Origin: a bacterium
GTDB lineage: Bacteria; JACRDZ01; JAQUKH01
Length of the DNA: 64,000 nucleotides
NCBI GenBank assembly: GCA_028719205.1
Contig: JAQUKH010000006.1
Location: forward strand, 28,854-92,853
Direction of reading: 5' to 3'
Shown: piece by piece, positions 50,576 to 59,643 of the stretch
Numbering within the stretch: position 1 is the first letter of the stretch
Layout: each line of letters begins with the position of its first letter
Notes under the pieces: generated by a model
Database searches by the model: none
What the model was told of the DNA's origin: nothing
What the model saw: the letters and a program-made list of their open reading frames with translations, nothing else
Program-made: the position numbers and the translations under genes

Positions 50576-51969
50576 GTATTCTCCTGTTTTTTATTTTTAA
50601 ATTTTTTATTTGCACCGTTTTCGATATTAATTTGTTTCATCCTTGATAAGGATAAAGAAAAAGCCGGCACGTTTTTTGTTATAGTAGAACCCGCGCCTAT
50701 CAACGCGCCTTTTCCGACCTTAACAGGCGCTACTAATTGGGAATCACTTCCTATAAAAGCGTCATTTTCTATAATTGTCTGATATTTTTTAATACCGTCA
50801 TAATTACAGGTGATTGTTCCTGCCCCGATATTAACCTCATTTCCTATTATACTATCACCTAAATAGGATAAATGTCCAATTTTTGTTTTTTTACCGATAA
50901 AAGATTTCTTAACTTCCACAAAACTGCCGAGATGCGCTTCATTATTAACTACAGTTTGAGGCCTTATATTGGTAAACGGGCCGATCCTGATTTTGTCTTT
51001 TATAACGCTTTCATTGATAACCGAAAAAAATATTTCACTTTCATTGCCTATCTTACAATTTTTTATCTTTATTTGAGGCCCCAAAGAACAGTTTTTCCCG
51101 ATAATATTTTCACCTTCAATAATGGAAAAAGGATAAATAACGGTATCCGCGCCGATCCTGGTATTTTCAGAAATAAAAGTTGTATCCGGATCAATGATCG
51201 TTATACCGGAAAGCATAAGTTTATTGAGTATTTCTTTCCGTTTATATTTTTCCGCCCACGCGAGATCGACCTTTGTATTTATGCCGCGGATCTCATCCTC
51301 ATTTGTTATCAGGAACGAAGATGTTTTTAGTCCCTTGGAATGTAAAATAGCAATAACATCTGTAAGATAATATTCCTTTTTTTTGTTATTTGTTTGAACA
51401 TTTTTTAAGGCTTTAAACAGGGCATCTGTTTCAAAACAGTATATGCCGGAATTAATTTCGTCAATATTCTTCTCGTCGGGATCAGCGTCCAATTCTTCAA
51501 CGATCTTCAGGATCTCTCCATTTTTCTTGACGATCCTGCCGTAACCTGCCGGGTTTTTGATCCTGCAGGTAAGCACAGTAGCCGATGACCGGGAATTATG
51601 ATGCTGTTTTAAAAGGCCTTTTAATGTTTTTACTGAAATAAAGGGCGTATCAGCGCATAAAACTATTAACGTACCATTTTGATCCTTAAAATAAGTTTCC
51701 AACTGGTTTATCGCGTGTCCGGTCCCCAATTGTTTATCCTGAATTACCGGTGTTACCTGCTCAGATAAGGTTTTTAAAAGTATTTCCTTCTGGTGGCCGA
51801 TGATCATGAAAATATTTTTTACGGTTAGACCCTTTATTGTTTCCAAAATATACCGTATCATCGGTTTTCCGCAAATAGGATGAAGCACCTTAGGATGTTC
51901 GCTTTTCATCCTTGTTCCTTTGCCTGCCGCTAATATAGCAATGTTTATATTATTTTTATTTTTTTTCAT
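50572..51969 (-). CDS. glmU: Bifunctional N-acetylglucosamine-1-phosphate uridyltransferase/glucosamine-1-phosphate acetyltransferase
   Basis: 465 residues. Makes UDP-GlcNAc for peptidoglycan and LPS. The uridyltransferase domain (about 1-235) starts with ILAAGKGTRMKSEHPKVLH and has LGTGHAI and VLCADTPFI. The left-handed beta-helix acetyltransferase domain (about 255-455) has RIGPFTNIRPQTVV, KIGHLSYLGDSIIG and NIGAGTITCNYDG with the catalytic residues. It heads the operon glmU-prs-rplY-pth and diverges from glmS, so both UDP-GlcNAc steps are encoded back to back. Confidence 0.96.
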   Translation of the reverse strand: MKKNKNNINIAILAAGKGTRMKSEHPKVLHPICGKPMIRYILETIKGLTVKNIFMIIGHQKEILLKTLSEQVTPVIQDKQLGTGHAINQLETYFKDQNGTLIVLCADTPFISVKTLKGLLKQHHNSRSSATVLTCRIKNPAGYGRIVKKNGEILKIVEELDADPDEKNIDEINSGIYCFETDALFKALKNVQTNNKKKEYYLTDVIAILHSKGLKTSSFLITNEDEIRGINTKVDLAWAEKYKRKEILNKLMLSGITIIDPDTTFISENTRIGADTVIYPFSIIEGENIIGKNCSLGPQIKIKNCKIGNESEIFFSVINESVIKDKIRIGPFTNIRPQTVVNNEAHLGSFVEVKKSFIGKKTKIGHLSYLGDSIIGNEVNIGAGTITCNYDGIKKYQTIIENDAFIGSDSQLVAPVKVGKGALIGAGSTITKNVPAFSLSLSRMKQINIENGANKKFKNKKQENT

Positions 51970-51997
51970 ATTCGTTTAAAATATTTTTAAGGTGTAT

Positions 51998-52026
51998 ACA
52001 ATACCATATAACCTTATAATTGTCAA
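51998..52026 (-). promoter_or_regulatory. Promoter of the glmU operon
   Basis: On the minus strand TTGACA (52026-52021), 17-base spacer, TATTGT (52003-51998), 29 bases before the glmU start. Confidence 0.55.
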
Positions 52027-52064
52027 GATTTGGGTTTATTGGGTTTCTTAAGCTTGATTTTTGC

Positions 52065-52093
52065 TTGACTGGTTAACGTTATTAAAGTAGAAT
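52065..52093 (+). promoter_or_regulatory. Promoter of glmS
   Basis: TTGACT (52065-52070), 17-base spacer, TAGAAT (52088-52093), about 30 bases before ATG 52124. The leader is too short for a glmS ribozyme. Confidence 0.7.
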
Positions 52094-52123
52094 TACCTAA
52101 AATTATAGTGTGAAAGGATGCTT

Positions 52124-53959
52124 ATGTGCGGAATAGTTGGTTACATAGGAAATAAACAGGTTGTTCCGATATTATTGGACGGCCTGCAGAAGCTTGAATA
52201 CCGCGGATATGATTCTGCCGGCATAGCTGTTCTTTTGGATGGCAAGATCGAACGGCGGAGAATAGAAGGCAAGATCGCGGGATTAAAAGAGAAAATGGCT
52301 AAAGAACCTATTAATGGTTTTATGGGCATAGGGCATACCCGCTGGGCTACGCATGGAAGGCCTACGGAGGAAAACGCGCATCCTCATATTGACTGCAAAA
52401 ATGAAATTGTTCTGGTGCATAATGGTATAATAGAGAATTATTTTACCCTCAGGCAGGAATTAATAGAACTCGGCCATAAATTTGTATCTGATACCGACAC
52501 AGAGGTTCTGGCTCATTTAATTGAAGAAAACAATAAAAGCGGGAATTTCTTAGAGGCTGTAGTTAAATCATTGAAAGAGGCTGAAGGGTCATACGCGTTG
52601 GCAATTGTTTTGGATAAAACGCCTGATAAATTATACGCCGCGCGTTTGGGAAGCCCTTTGGTTATAGGTATTGGCGAAGGTGAGTATTATATAGCGTCGG
52701 ATGTACTGGCGATACTTAATTATACAAAGAAGGTTATTTTCCTCGAGGATGGAGAAATAGCGGAGGTCTCAAAAGAGGGTTTTCATATATATACTATCGC
52801 TGATCTTTCGCGGGTAAATAAAAAGGCTCAATTGATCACATGGGACCCGATCACCGCGGAAAAAAGCGGTTATCGGCATTTTATGTTAAAAGAGATCTAT
52901 GAACAGCCGCGGGTTATTGAAGAAAACATAAAAGGCAGGCTTTCAAAGGATAAAGAAGAGGTATATCTGGATTTTCCTGATCTTCCCGACAAAGAATTAG
53001 AAGGGATAAAAAAGGTATTAATAATTGCCTGCGGGACCTCATATCACGCGGGGCTGGTCGGTAAATTTATTTTAGAAAAAATTCTCAGGATCTCTGTTGA
53101 AGTGGATATCGGTTCAGAATTCCGCTATCGAGACCCGATAATTGACAAGAATACGCTCCTTATAGCTATCAGCCAGTCGGGTGAAACCGCTGATACGATT
53201 GCCGCGGTTAAAGAAGCTCAAAAAAGCAACGCAAAAATAATTTCAATATGCAATGTTTTAGACAGCAGTATCACAAGGTTATCACACGGGGTAATTTATA
53301 CCCATGCCGGGCCTGAGGTTGGGGTTGCCTCCACAAAGGCATTCACAGCTCAATTAACCGCCCTGTACCTTTTAGCTCTATATTTAGGTAAATTAAGAAA
53401 GAGTATTTCCAAGATAGAACTGATCGAGCTCATTGATGAGTTGTTAAAGCTTCCAAAAAAGGTTGAGGCGATATTAGAGAATGATAAGGATATTATTAAA
53501 TGCAGTAAAACCTATTTCAAATATAAAAATTTTTTATACCTTGGAAGAGGGATAAATTATCCCATCGCGCTGGAAGGCGCGTTGAAATTAAAGGAAATTT
53601 CTTATCTCCATGCCGAGGGTTATCCGGCAGGCGAAATGAAACACGGCCCTATCGCGCTGATCGACGAGAATATGCCCATCGTTGCGATCGTTCCCCATGG
53701 GCAGGTTTATGATAAGATGGTAAGCAACCTGAGGGAAGTACAGGCAAGACAGGGTGTTATTGTTGCCGTTGGTTATAAAAATGATGAGATAGTAAAAGAA
53801 ATGTCGGATTATTTTTTCACGATCCCCGAAACAATAGATTTTTTAACCCCGATCCTTACCATTATTCCTCTACAGCTTCTGGCGTATCATGTAGCCTTGA
53901 AACTGGGAGTCGATATTGACCAGCCGAGAAATCTGGCGAAAAGCGTGACGGTGGAATGA
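52124..53959 (+). CDS. glmS: Glutamine-fructose-6-phosphate aminotransferase (isomerizing)
   Basis: 611 residues from ATG 52124, so that Cys follows the initiator Met and becomes the N-terminal nucleophile (MCGIVGYIG); an ATG six bases upstream would not allow this. GHTRWATHGRPTEENAHPH and the glutaminase fold are followed by two SIS domains (IACGTSYHAGLVG; ISQSGETADTIAAV; GRGINYPIALEGALKLKEIS) and the end DQPRNLAKSVTVE. Supplies glucosamine-6-phosphate for cell-wall and LPS sugars. Divergent from glmU. Confidence 0.97.
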   Translation: MCGIVGYIGNKQVVPILLDGLQKLEYRGYDSAGIAVLLDGKIERRRIEGKIAGLKEKMAKEPINGFMGIGHTRWATHGRPTEENAHPHIDCKNEIVLVHNGIIENYFTLRQELIELGHKFVSDTDTEVLAHLIEENNKSGNFLEAVVKSLKEAEGSYALAIVLDKTPDKLYAARLGSPLVIGIGEGEYYIASDVLAILNYTKKVIFLEDGEIAEVSKEGFHIYTIADLSRVNKKAQLITWDPITAEKSGYRHFMLKEIYEQPRVIEENIKGRLSKDKEEVYLDFPDLPDKELEGIKKVLIIACGTSYHAGLVGKFILEKILRISVEVDIGSEFRYRDPIIDKNTLLIAISQSGETADTIAAVKEAQKSNAKIISICNVLDSSITRLSHGVIYTHAGPEVGVASTKAFTAQLTALYLLALYLGKLRKSISKIELIELIDELLKLPKKVEAILENDKDIIKCSKTYFKYKNFLYLGRGINYPIALEGALKLKEISYLHAEGYPAGEMKHGPIALIDENMPIVAIVPHGQVYDKMVSNLREVQARQGVIVAVGYKNDEIVKEMSDYFFTIPETIDFLTPILTIIPLQLLAYHVALKLGVDIDQPRNLAKSVTVE

Positions 53960-54037
53960 GAGCACCAATTTGTTAACAATTGACAATTAAGCATTAACAA
54001 TTTGCAATTTAAAAAATAGACATGTTCTTTTTATAAC

Positions 54038-54066
54038 TTGACAACATTCAAATATTAAAATACAAT
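54038..54066 (+). promoter_or_regulatory. Strong promoter of a candidate small RNA
   Basis: TTGACA (54038-54043), 17-base spacer, TACAAT (54061-54066); predicted start near 54073. Confidence 0.7.
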
Positions 54067-54072
54067 ATAACC

Positions 54073-54228
54073 TATTGTTAATTATTTTAAGTTAGATTTA
54101 ACTATATAACTGTAGAATAAAGTAGATATTTTTGAATTATGAATTGGACATTCTGGCCGGAAATCCAAAGGTATTTAAAAGCATCTTAAATCGGTAAGTA
54201 TTTTATCGATTTTAGATGCTTTTTTTAT
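54073..54228 (+). ncRNA. Candidate small RNA or attenuated leader
   Basis: About 150 bases between a good promoter and a strong terminator, with no plausible coding frame. A small hairpin (GTTA/TAAC near 54091) and a stem TTGGA/TCCAA enclosing TTC/GGAA (about 54144-54167) precede the terminator. The next gene starts at 54346, past the terminator, so this is either a free RNA or a leader whose read-through controls the fibre-like gene. I do not recognise a known riboswitch class. Confidence 0.45.
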
Positions 54229-54230
54229 TT
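54177..54230 (+). terminator. Rho-independent terminator or attenuator
   Basis: 17-base arms AAAAGCATCTTAAATCG and CGATTTTAGATGCTTTT (54177-54193, 54207-54223) with one mismatch, 13-base loop, ending in a T-run. Confidence 0.9.
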
Positions 54231-54290
54231 TGTCATATAAAGTTAACCTGTAAGAAATAGCAGGTGGTTAGGGAAAAACAGGGTGGTAAA

Positions 54291-54441
54291 ATAAATTTTA
54301 ATATTTCACTCCTGCGACGCAGGAAAATAAAAGGAGGTTTCCTTAATGAAAAGTTTTAAAAAATATAAAATTTGGGTAGTGATGTTGAGCGTGTTTTTGT
54401 TGAGTTCAATATTAGGTTCGCAGGCTAAGGCGGGGTGGGTG
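54291..54441 (+). repeat. Duplicated leader and signal-peptide segment, copy 1
   Basis: 151 bases nearly identical and colinear with 58167-58317 (offset 3876, no indels). Holds an AT stretch, the hairpin TCCTGC-GAC-GCAGGA (54310-54324), the AAGGAGG site, the start codon and the signal-peptide codons. AAGGA/TCCTT around the ribosome site can also pair. Confidence 0.85.
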
Positions 54442-55542
54442 GAATTGAGTGGGAAGATTTATTATGATGGTGGCAATGTTGGCATCGGGACGACGGAGCC
54501 GACGGCGAAACTTGATGTGCGTGGCTATATTGCTACGGATGTGGTCAATTCATTCCAAGCTGGCGATCCCCTTGAGTTACAATATTCTATTGCGGGAGAT
54601 GTCATAGTATCTGGTTCAGATAGCAATCTTCAAGTTCAAGGTACGGGTAATTCATCTTTTACAGGCAATCTCGGCATTGGGATAACGATTCCGGCGTCTA
54701 AACTCCATGTTAATGGTGGTCAAACATATTTAGTATATAATCATGCAAGTTCTCCAGCTCTTGATGTTCGTAATGCGGGTGGTGGGGCAGCAGCTGTATT
54801 TGGATTAGGTGGCGGTAATGTAGGCATCGGGACGGCGAATCCGGGTCACAAATTAATGGTTATGGGAACCACTAGTGAGTGGATGTCGCGAGTTACTACT
54901 GATTGGACATTATCTACTGGTTCCGGACTTATGCTGGGAGTGGGAGGAAATACAGGAAATACTTTTTCAGAAATCAGGGCCATGTCATCTGGAGTTAATG
55001 CATGGAATAATTTAGTGTTACAATCAGGTGGTGGCAATGTTGGTATCGGGACGACGAGTCCGGCATCTAAACTCCATGTTAATGGTGGTCAAACATATTT
55101 AGTATATGATCATGCAAGTTCTGCTGCTCTTGATGTTCGTAATGCGGGTGGTGGGCCAGTAGCTATATTTGGATTAAATGGCGGCAATGTCGGTATCGGG
55201 ACGTCGAATCCAACAGCTAGATTAGCTGTTAACGGCACAATAAAGGCAAAAGAAGTTATAGTTAGCACAACAGCGGCAGATTGGCCGGATGTTGTTTTTA
55301 AAGATGATTATGAATTAATGAAATTAAACGATTTGGAACAAAACATTAAAGAAAACGGCCATTTACCTAATATTCCTTCAGCTGGCGAAGTTGCTGAAAA
55401 TGGAGTGAGTGTTGGTGAAATGCAGTCTAAACTTTTACAGAAAGTTGAAGAATTGACCCTTTATGTAATAGATCAGAATAAAAGAATAGCTTTATTGGAA
55501 AAAGAAAACGAATCGCTGAAAAAGAGCTATTCTGTAAAATAG
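54346..55542 (+). CDS. Secreted tail-fibre-like repeat protein 1
   Basis: 398 residues with a signal peptide (cleavage near SQAKA-GWVE). Then come repeats of the phage-tail-fibre type (GNVGIGTTEPTAKLDV, VGIGTTSPASKLHVNGG), including a duplicated 57-residue block (see 54673-54842 and 55042-55211). The C-terminal 100 residues (WPDVVFKDDYELMKLNDLE, KENGHLPNIPSAGEV, GVSVGEMQSKLLQKVEELTL) form the coiled-coil end found in many Bacteroidetes fibre-like surface proteins, without the S74 peptidase. It shares leader, signal peptide and C-terminus with the protein at 58222. A trimeric surface fibre is the likely form. Confidence 0.8.
   Translation: MKSFKKYKIWVVMLSVFLLSSILGSQAKAGWVELSGKIYYDGGNVGIGTTEPTAKLDVRGYIATDVVNSFQAGDPLELQYSIAGDVIVSGSDSNLQVQGTGNSSFTGNLGIGITIPASKLHVNGGQTYLVYNHASSPALDVRNAGGGAAAVFGLGGGNVGIGTANPGHKLMVMGTTSEWMSRVTTDWTLSTGSGLMLGVGGNTGNTFSEIRAMSSGVNAWNNLVLQSGGGNVGIGTTSPASKLHVNGGQTYLVYDHASSAALDVRNAGGGPVAIFGLNGGNVGIGTSNPTARLAVNGTIKAKEVIVSTTAADWPDVVFKDDYELMKLNDLEQNIKENGHLPNIPSAGEVAENGVSVGEMQSKLLQKVEELTLYVIDQNKRIALLEKENESLKKSYSVK
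54673..54842 (+). repeat. Internal repeat in fibre-like protein 1, copy 1
   Basis: 170-base block repeated 369 bases later at 55042-55211 with few changes; covers the GIGTT turn, KLHVNGGQTYLVY and the ALDVRNAGGG stretch. Confidence 0.8.
55042..55211 (+). repeat. Internal repeat in fibre-like protein 1, copy 2
   Basis: Second copy of the 54673-54842 block, in the same frame. Confidence 0.8.
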
Positions 55543-55611
55543 ACTATTAATTTTAGAAAAGTAGAAAGTTAAAATATTATTAATTAACATTGTTAATAAA
55601 AGGGGGGCGTA

Positions 55612-58167
55612 ATGTTTAAAAAATTAAAGATTTTTTCTTTGTTTATGTGTATATTTTGCTTTATTTTTATTGTTTCGTTAGAGTCACTTTCTTATGCAAC
55701 ATTGGATATCACATATAAATTAAATCCTGAGGTTGTTTTATCTGCTCGAAATATAAATGACAATTTAACCAATCCTAGCTTTTTTACTGGTGATCACCTA
55801 CGATCTTTGTTTCAAGATGGTTATTACCATAGCGTTCTATTTTTTTCTATGGATAATACTCCAATAAGTCCTGAAGATATTGCACAAAACAATGGTGAGC
55901 CTCAAGCTATTTTTATTAGTAGAGATATTAATCTTCCAGAAGGAGATTATCTTGCTAGATTTTATCTTTATGTTGATGGAAATGGTTTAAGTAATTGCTC
56001 TGATTGGGATCCGCCTGGCGCGTTTTATAGTGGCTGGGAATGTAATGGTGGTAAAATTTGGAGTGTTAATTATAATAATTTAAATATGTTTTGGCCAGAG
56101 GTGAGAATATTAGCTCAACTTTTAGGGTCTGATGTTTTAGATGTTTTTAGATTAGAAGTTTGGCATAAAGATACTAATGGTGCAGAAACAATAATTGGTT
56201 CGGATACAATTCCTATCCGATATTTACTACAGCCTGAAATTAGTGATTTTAACGGAGATGATAAACTCTCAAAAATAGACTTGCGATTTTCAACTGGAGG
56301 ATATCAAAATGGATCTTTTATTTTAAAGGTAAAATGGTTAACTAAACAAGGTGATGCTTATAATAGAATAATTAATTTCCCTGGTATGCCTACTACTTGG
56401 AATGATCGTGGATATGGCTGGAATGGAGGTATGGAAAAAGTTGAGCTTTATCAGGCGCCTGGAATAACAAATTTAACAGTAAATGATGGTTTAATGACAG
56501 ATCTGAATAAAAAGGCGAACTACATTGATAGTGACATTAAAGCAGAGCATCTTGATAATGGGCAAATTATTAAAATACCTGGTAGTGGTGCTAATCACGA
56601 TGAAGGAGACGCGGCACTGTGGACTGGTGTCTATGCTGCAACGCAGGCAATGAAATATAAGACAACAAGAGATCCTGTTGCAAAAGAAAATATGGAAAAT
56701 GCATTAAGAGCATTAAACAGATTAGTTGATTATGGTGTGAATCATGGTAACCCTGGTTATGTTCCGAGATACATCGATTATAACCGTGTAGCCTATTCAG
56801 GTAACTCTAGCAAAGATACATATACAGGTGTAATGTTTGGATACGCGATGGCTTATGATCAAATCGAAGATATTTCGTTAAAAAATGATGTTCAAACAAA
56901 TGTGAAAATAATAGTTAAACATTTTATTGACCATAACTTTCATTTTGTAGACCAGGCATCAGGGACAAATGTTGACCTATCACCTTATATGTCTTATTAT
57001 GCGTTAAGTAATTATGGAATTCTTCAGCCATTAAACTTTGCGGTCTATCTTATTTCTACTTTTAGTCAGGGATATTTTGTGCCAGGTTTTTTAAATATAA
57101 ATAATATGTTCAAATATCTGTATGAATCCCAGGCGTTTGTTTTCTACGATAGTAATTTATATAGTTTTGTTGAGAACAATACTATATATAATGACGACTT
57201 AAGTAACAAAAAATTCCCTTCTCCTGATAGTTTATTAGGATTAATGATGTTAAAAACCGCAGATACAATAATTCCTGACAGCACAATAACATTAGCTAAT
57301 CCAATAATAATTGATAATATATCCGTATCAAATCCAACATATCGGGAATACTATGAAAATAATTTAAGTAATAATTACCAGTTCCTGCCATGGGTCAAAG
57401 TAACAAGTGGTTATACAGATTATAATTTAATGAAAAGCATATTCACAGAAAAGAAATTAGATTTATTGAAGGCTTGCGGGGAAACACATCATTTATCTTG
57501 GTTTGCGGCATATACTCTAATGACGCTAGAAAATAATAGTGCTATAAAAAATGAATATAAAAATTTACTAAAGTATATGTGGCTGCCATATAGTGATGAA
57601 TATAATTCAATGTATAATTTTATGAATTTTGCGTGTGATCCTAATTCTACATTTTCTCAAAAAGGCAGATTAGATGGTATTTGGTCATTAAAGGATTTCC
57701 CTTATGATAAAATTGGAACAGGGCTTAGAACTTTTCCACTTACAGAACAAGGGATTCAAATAAGCGAGGAAGATCTTGGCGGTATAATAGGATATCAGAG
57801 TGATACCTCTAAAATTGTTTTGGCATCACCTGTGCCAATGCTTTTCAGATACAGAAATGCTTTTTGTTGGCAGCAGAGTCCGCGAGATTTTGCGCATGAT
57901 GACGCTGGTACCAAATACTCCGGATTAGATTATTTATTTGCCTACTGGTTAGGACGAAGTAATAATATTATCACTGTTCCTCAAAATTCTGAAATAACAA
58001 ATCAAGAACTTAATGGATTGTATGAAGGTGTTAATGAAATTACAATAGGGCCAAATGTTACTGTTGAAAATAATGCAAATGTTACTGTAAAAGCAGGGGA
58101 TCGTATTGTAATTAAACCTTATTTTATTGCAAAAGAAGGTTCTTATTTACATTTATGTATTGAATAA
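55612..58167 (+). CDS. Large secreted protein with helical enzyme-like core and coathanger-like C-terminus
   Basis: 851 residues with a signal peptide (cleavage near SLSYA). Residues about 30-230 are beta-rich. Residues about 320-790 are helical and begin GANHDEGDAALWTGVYAATQ, with later HHLSWFAAYTLM, resembling the alpha/alpha toroid of glycoside hydrolases, lyases or epimerases; catalytic residues cannot be assigned. The last 50 residues (NEITIGPNVTVENNANVTV, AGDRIVIKPYF) match the coathanger-stack end domain common in Bacteroidetes surface proteins. A GGGGGG stretch precedes the start. It lies between two fibre-like genes, and its base composition looks more AT-rich than the flanks. Confidence 0.65.
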   Translation: MFKKLKIFSLFMCIFCFIFIVSLESLSYATLDITYKLNPEVVLSARNINDNLTNPSFFTGDHLRSLFQDGYYHSVLFFSMDNTPISPEDIAQNNGEPQAIFISRDINLPEGDYLARFYLYVDGNGLSNCSDWDPPGAFYSGWECNGGKIWSVNYNNLNMFWPEVRILAQLLGSDVLDVFRLEVWHKDTNGAETIIGSDTIPIRYLLQPEISDFNGDDKLSKIDLRFSTGGYQNGSFILKVKWLTKQGDAYNRIINFPGMPTTWNDRGYGWNGGMEKVELYQAPGITNLTVNDGLMTDLNKKANYIDSDIKAEHLDNGQIIKIPGSGANHDEGDAALWTGVYAATQAMKYKTTRDPVAKENMENALRALNRLVDYGVNHGNPGYVPRYIDYNRVAYSGNSSKDTYTGVMFGYAMAYDQIEDISLKNDVQTNVKIIVKHFIDHNFHFVDQASGTNVDLSPYMSYYALSNYGILQPLNFAVYLISTFSQGYFVPGFLNINNMFKYLYESQAFVFYDSNLYSFVENNTIYNDDLSNKKFPSPDSLLGLMMLKTADTIIPDSTITLANPIIIDNISVSNPTYREYYENNLSNNYQFLPWVKVTSGYTDYNLMKSIFTEKKLDLLKACGETHHLSWFAAYTLMTLENNSAIKNEYKNLLKYMWLPYSDEYNSMYNFMNFACDPNSTFSQKGRLDGIWSLKDFPYDKIGTGLRTFPLTEQGIQISEEDLGGIIGYQSDTSKIVLASPVPMLFRYRNAFCWQQSPRDFAHDDAGTKYSGLDYLFAYWLGRSNNIITVPQNSEITNQELNGLYEGVNEITIGPNVTVENNANVTVKAGDRIVIKPYFIAKEGSYLHLCIE

Positions 58168-58317
58168 TAAATTTTAATATTTTACTCCTGCAATGCAGGA
58201 GAATAAAAGGAGGTTTCCTTAATGAAAAGTTTTAAAAAATGTAAAATTTGGATAGTGATGTTGAACATGTTTTTGTTGAGTTCAATATTAGGTTCGCAGG
58301 CGAAGGCGGGGTGGGTG
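58167..58317 (+). repeat. Duplicated leader and signal-peptide segment, copy 2
   Basis: Copy of 54291-54441. The hairpin is CTCCTGC-AAT-GCAGGAG (58185-58201), one pair longer than in copy 1; stem kept while the loop changed. Confidence 0.85.
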
Positions 58318-59421
58318 GATTCAACAGGATGTACTTATTATATTGGAGGCTATGCCGGTATTGGGACGACGAGTCCTGCAAGGCAATTGGAAATTTCTGC
58401 CGCTGGCGGTTCAAGATTAAGAATTACGAGTACCATTGATAATAATGCTGATTTAGAGTTTTACACGAATGGAATTAGTCGAGCAATTGTTGAGGGAAAT
58501 TCCATTGGCATGGCTTTGGGAACCATAGGCGCATTGCCTACGATGTTTGTTACTAACAATTCCGAAAAAATGAGAATTGACAGCACCGGAAAAGTTGGTA
58601 TCGGGACGACGAGTCCGGCAAGGCAATTGGAAATTTCTGCCGCTGGCGGTTCAAGATTAAGAATTACGAGCACCATTGATAATAATGCTGATATAGAGTT
58701 TTACACGAATGGAATTAATCGGGCAATTGTTGAGGGAAATGCCAATGGCATGGCTTTGGGAACCATAGGCGCATTGCCTACGATGTTTGTCACTAACAAT
58801 TCCGTAAAAATGATAATTGACAGCACCGGCAATGTTGGTATCGGGACGGCGAATCCAGAAAGGCAATTGGAAATTTCTGCTGCTGGCGGTTCAAGATTAA
58901 GAATTACGAGCACTATTGATAATAATGCTGATGTAGAGTTTTACACGAATGGAATTAATCGGGCAATTATTGAGGGAAATTCCATTGGCATGGCTTTGGG
59001 AACCATAGGTGCATTGCCTACGATGTTTGTTACTAACAATTCCGAAAAAATGAGAATTGATAGCTCCGGCAACGTCGGCATCGGGACGACTAATCCAACA
59101 GCTAAATTAGCAGTCAGAGGTACAATAAAAGCTACAGAATTAGTTGTTCTTGCGGATAATCCAACCAATTGGCCTGACCACGTTTTTAAAGCTGACTATA
59201 ACCTAATGAAACTGGATGACCTCGAAGGTAACATTAAAGAAAACGGCCATTTACCTAATATTCCTTCAGCCAGCGAGGTTGCTGAAAATGGAGTGAGCGT
59301 TGGTGAAATGCAGTCTAAACTTTTGCAGAAAGTTGAAGAGTTGACGTTGTATGTAATTGAGCAAAATAAAGAGATTAGTGTGTTGAAAAAAGAACTTGCG
59401 ATGGTTAAACAAGAAAAATAA
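58222..59421 (+). CDS. Secreted tail-fibre-like repeat protein 2
   Basis: 399 residues. Same signal peptide and C-terminal coiled-coil end as the protein at 54346. The middle consists of three nearly identical 80-residue units (QLEISAAGGSRLRITSTIDN, LEFYTNGI, MALGTIGALPTMFVTNNS, then VGIGTT). Each unit looks like two or three beta strands of a trimeric fibre shaft. The end has WPDHVFKADYNLMKLDDLE and GVSVGEMQSKLLQKVEEL. Unit number could vary between strains by recombination. Confidence 0.8.
   Translation: MKSFKKCKIWIVMLNMFLLSSILGSQAKAGWVDSTGCTYYIGGYAGIGTTSPARQLEISAAGGSRLRITSTIDNNADLEFYTNGISRAIVEGNSIGMALGTIGALPTMFVTNNSEKMRIDSTGKVGIGTTSPARQLEISAAGGSRLRITSTIDNNADIEFYTNGINRAIVEGNANGMALGTIGALPTMFVTNNSVKMIIDSTGNVGIGTANPERQLEISAAGGSRLRITSTIDNNADVEFYTNGINRAIIEGNSIGMALGTIGALPTMFVTNNSEKMRIDSSGNVGIGTTNPTAKLAVRGTIKATELVVLADNPTNWPDHVFKADYNLMKLDDLEGNIKENGHLPNIPSASEVAENGVSVGEMQSKLLQKVEELTLYVIEQNKEISVLKKELAMVKQEK
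58357..59076 (+). repeat. Three tandem 240-base in-frame repeats
   Basis: Units at 58357-58596, 58597-58836 and 58837-59076, each encoding 80 residues with few substitutions; a fourth partial unit start (the GIGTT turn) follows at 59077. Confidence 0.92.
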
Positions 59422-59442
59422 GAGAATTGTTTTCTCCTTTTG

Positions 59443-59466
59443 CCCCCTCTTTTTTTAAAGAGGGGG
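59443..59466 (+). terminator. G-run hairpin after fibre-like protein 2
   Basis: CCCCCTCTTT-TTTT-AAAGAGGGGG, perfect 10-base stem, 21 bases after the stop, followed by TAGGGGGAG then TTTCTTCTTTC. May act as terminator, though the T-run is interrupted; also one of the G-run extragenic palindromes. Confidence 0.55.
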
Positions 59467-59552
59467 TAGGGGGAGTTTCTTCTTTCTTGCTGGTTATATT
59501 TCTCACCTCAAGTATCCTAAAATTTGCAACTATTTATAAATAAACAATGTAA

Positions 59553-59581
59553 TTGAAATTAGGCGGCAATTACATTATAAT
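59553..59581 (+). promoter_or_regulatory. Promoter of the polysaccharide cluster
   Basis: TTGAAA (59553-59558), 17-base spacer, TATAAT (59576-59581), about 60 bases before the gene at 59644. Confidence 0.7.
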
Positions 59582-59643
59582 ATATACAATTTTTCAATTA
59601 ATTTAAGGAAATAAAAGTACTTTTTATAAAGAAATAATCAGTA

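Noticed and set aside
51970-52123. glmS ribozyme upstream of glmS
   Set aside because: The predicted leader is about 25 bases and lacks the ribozyme core; an ordinary promoter is visible instead.
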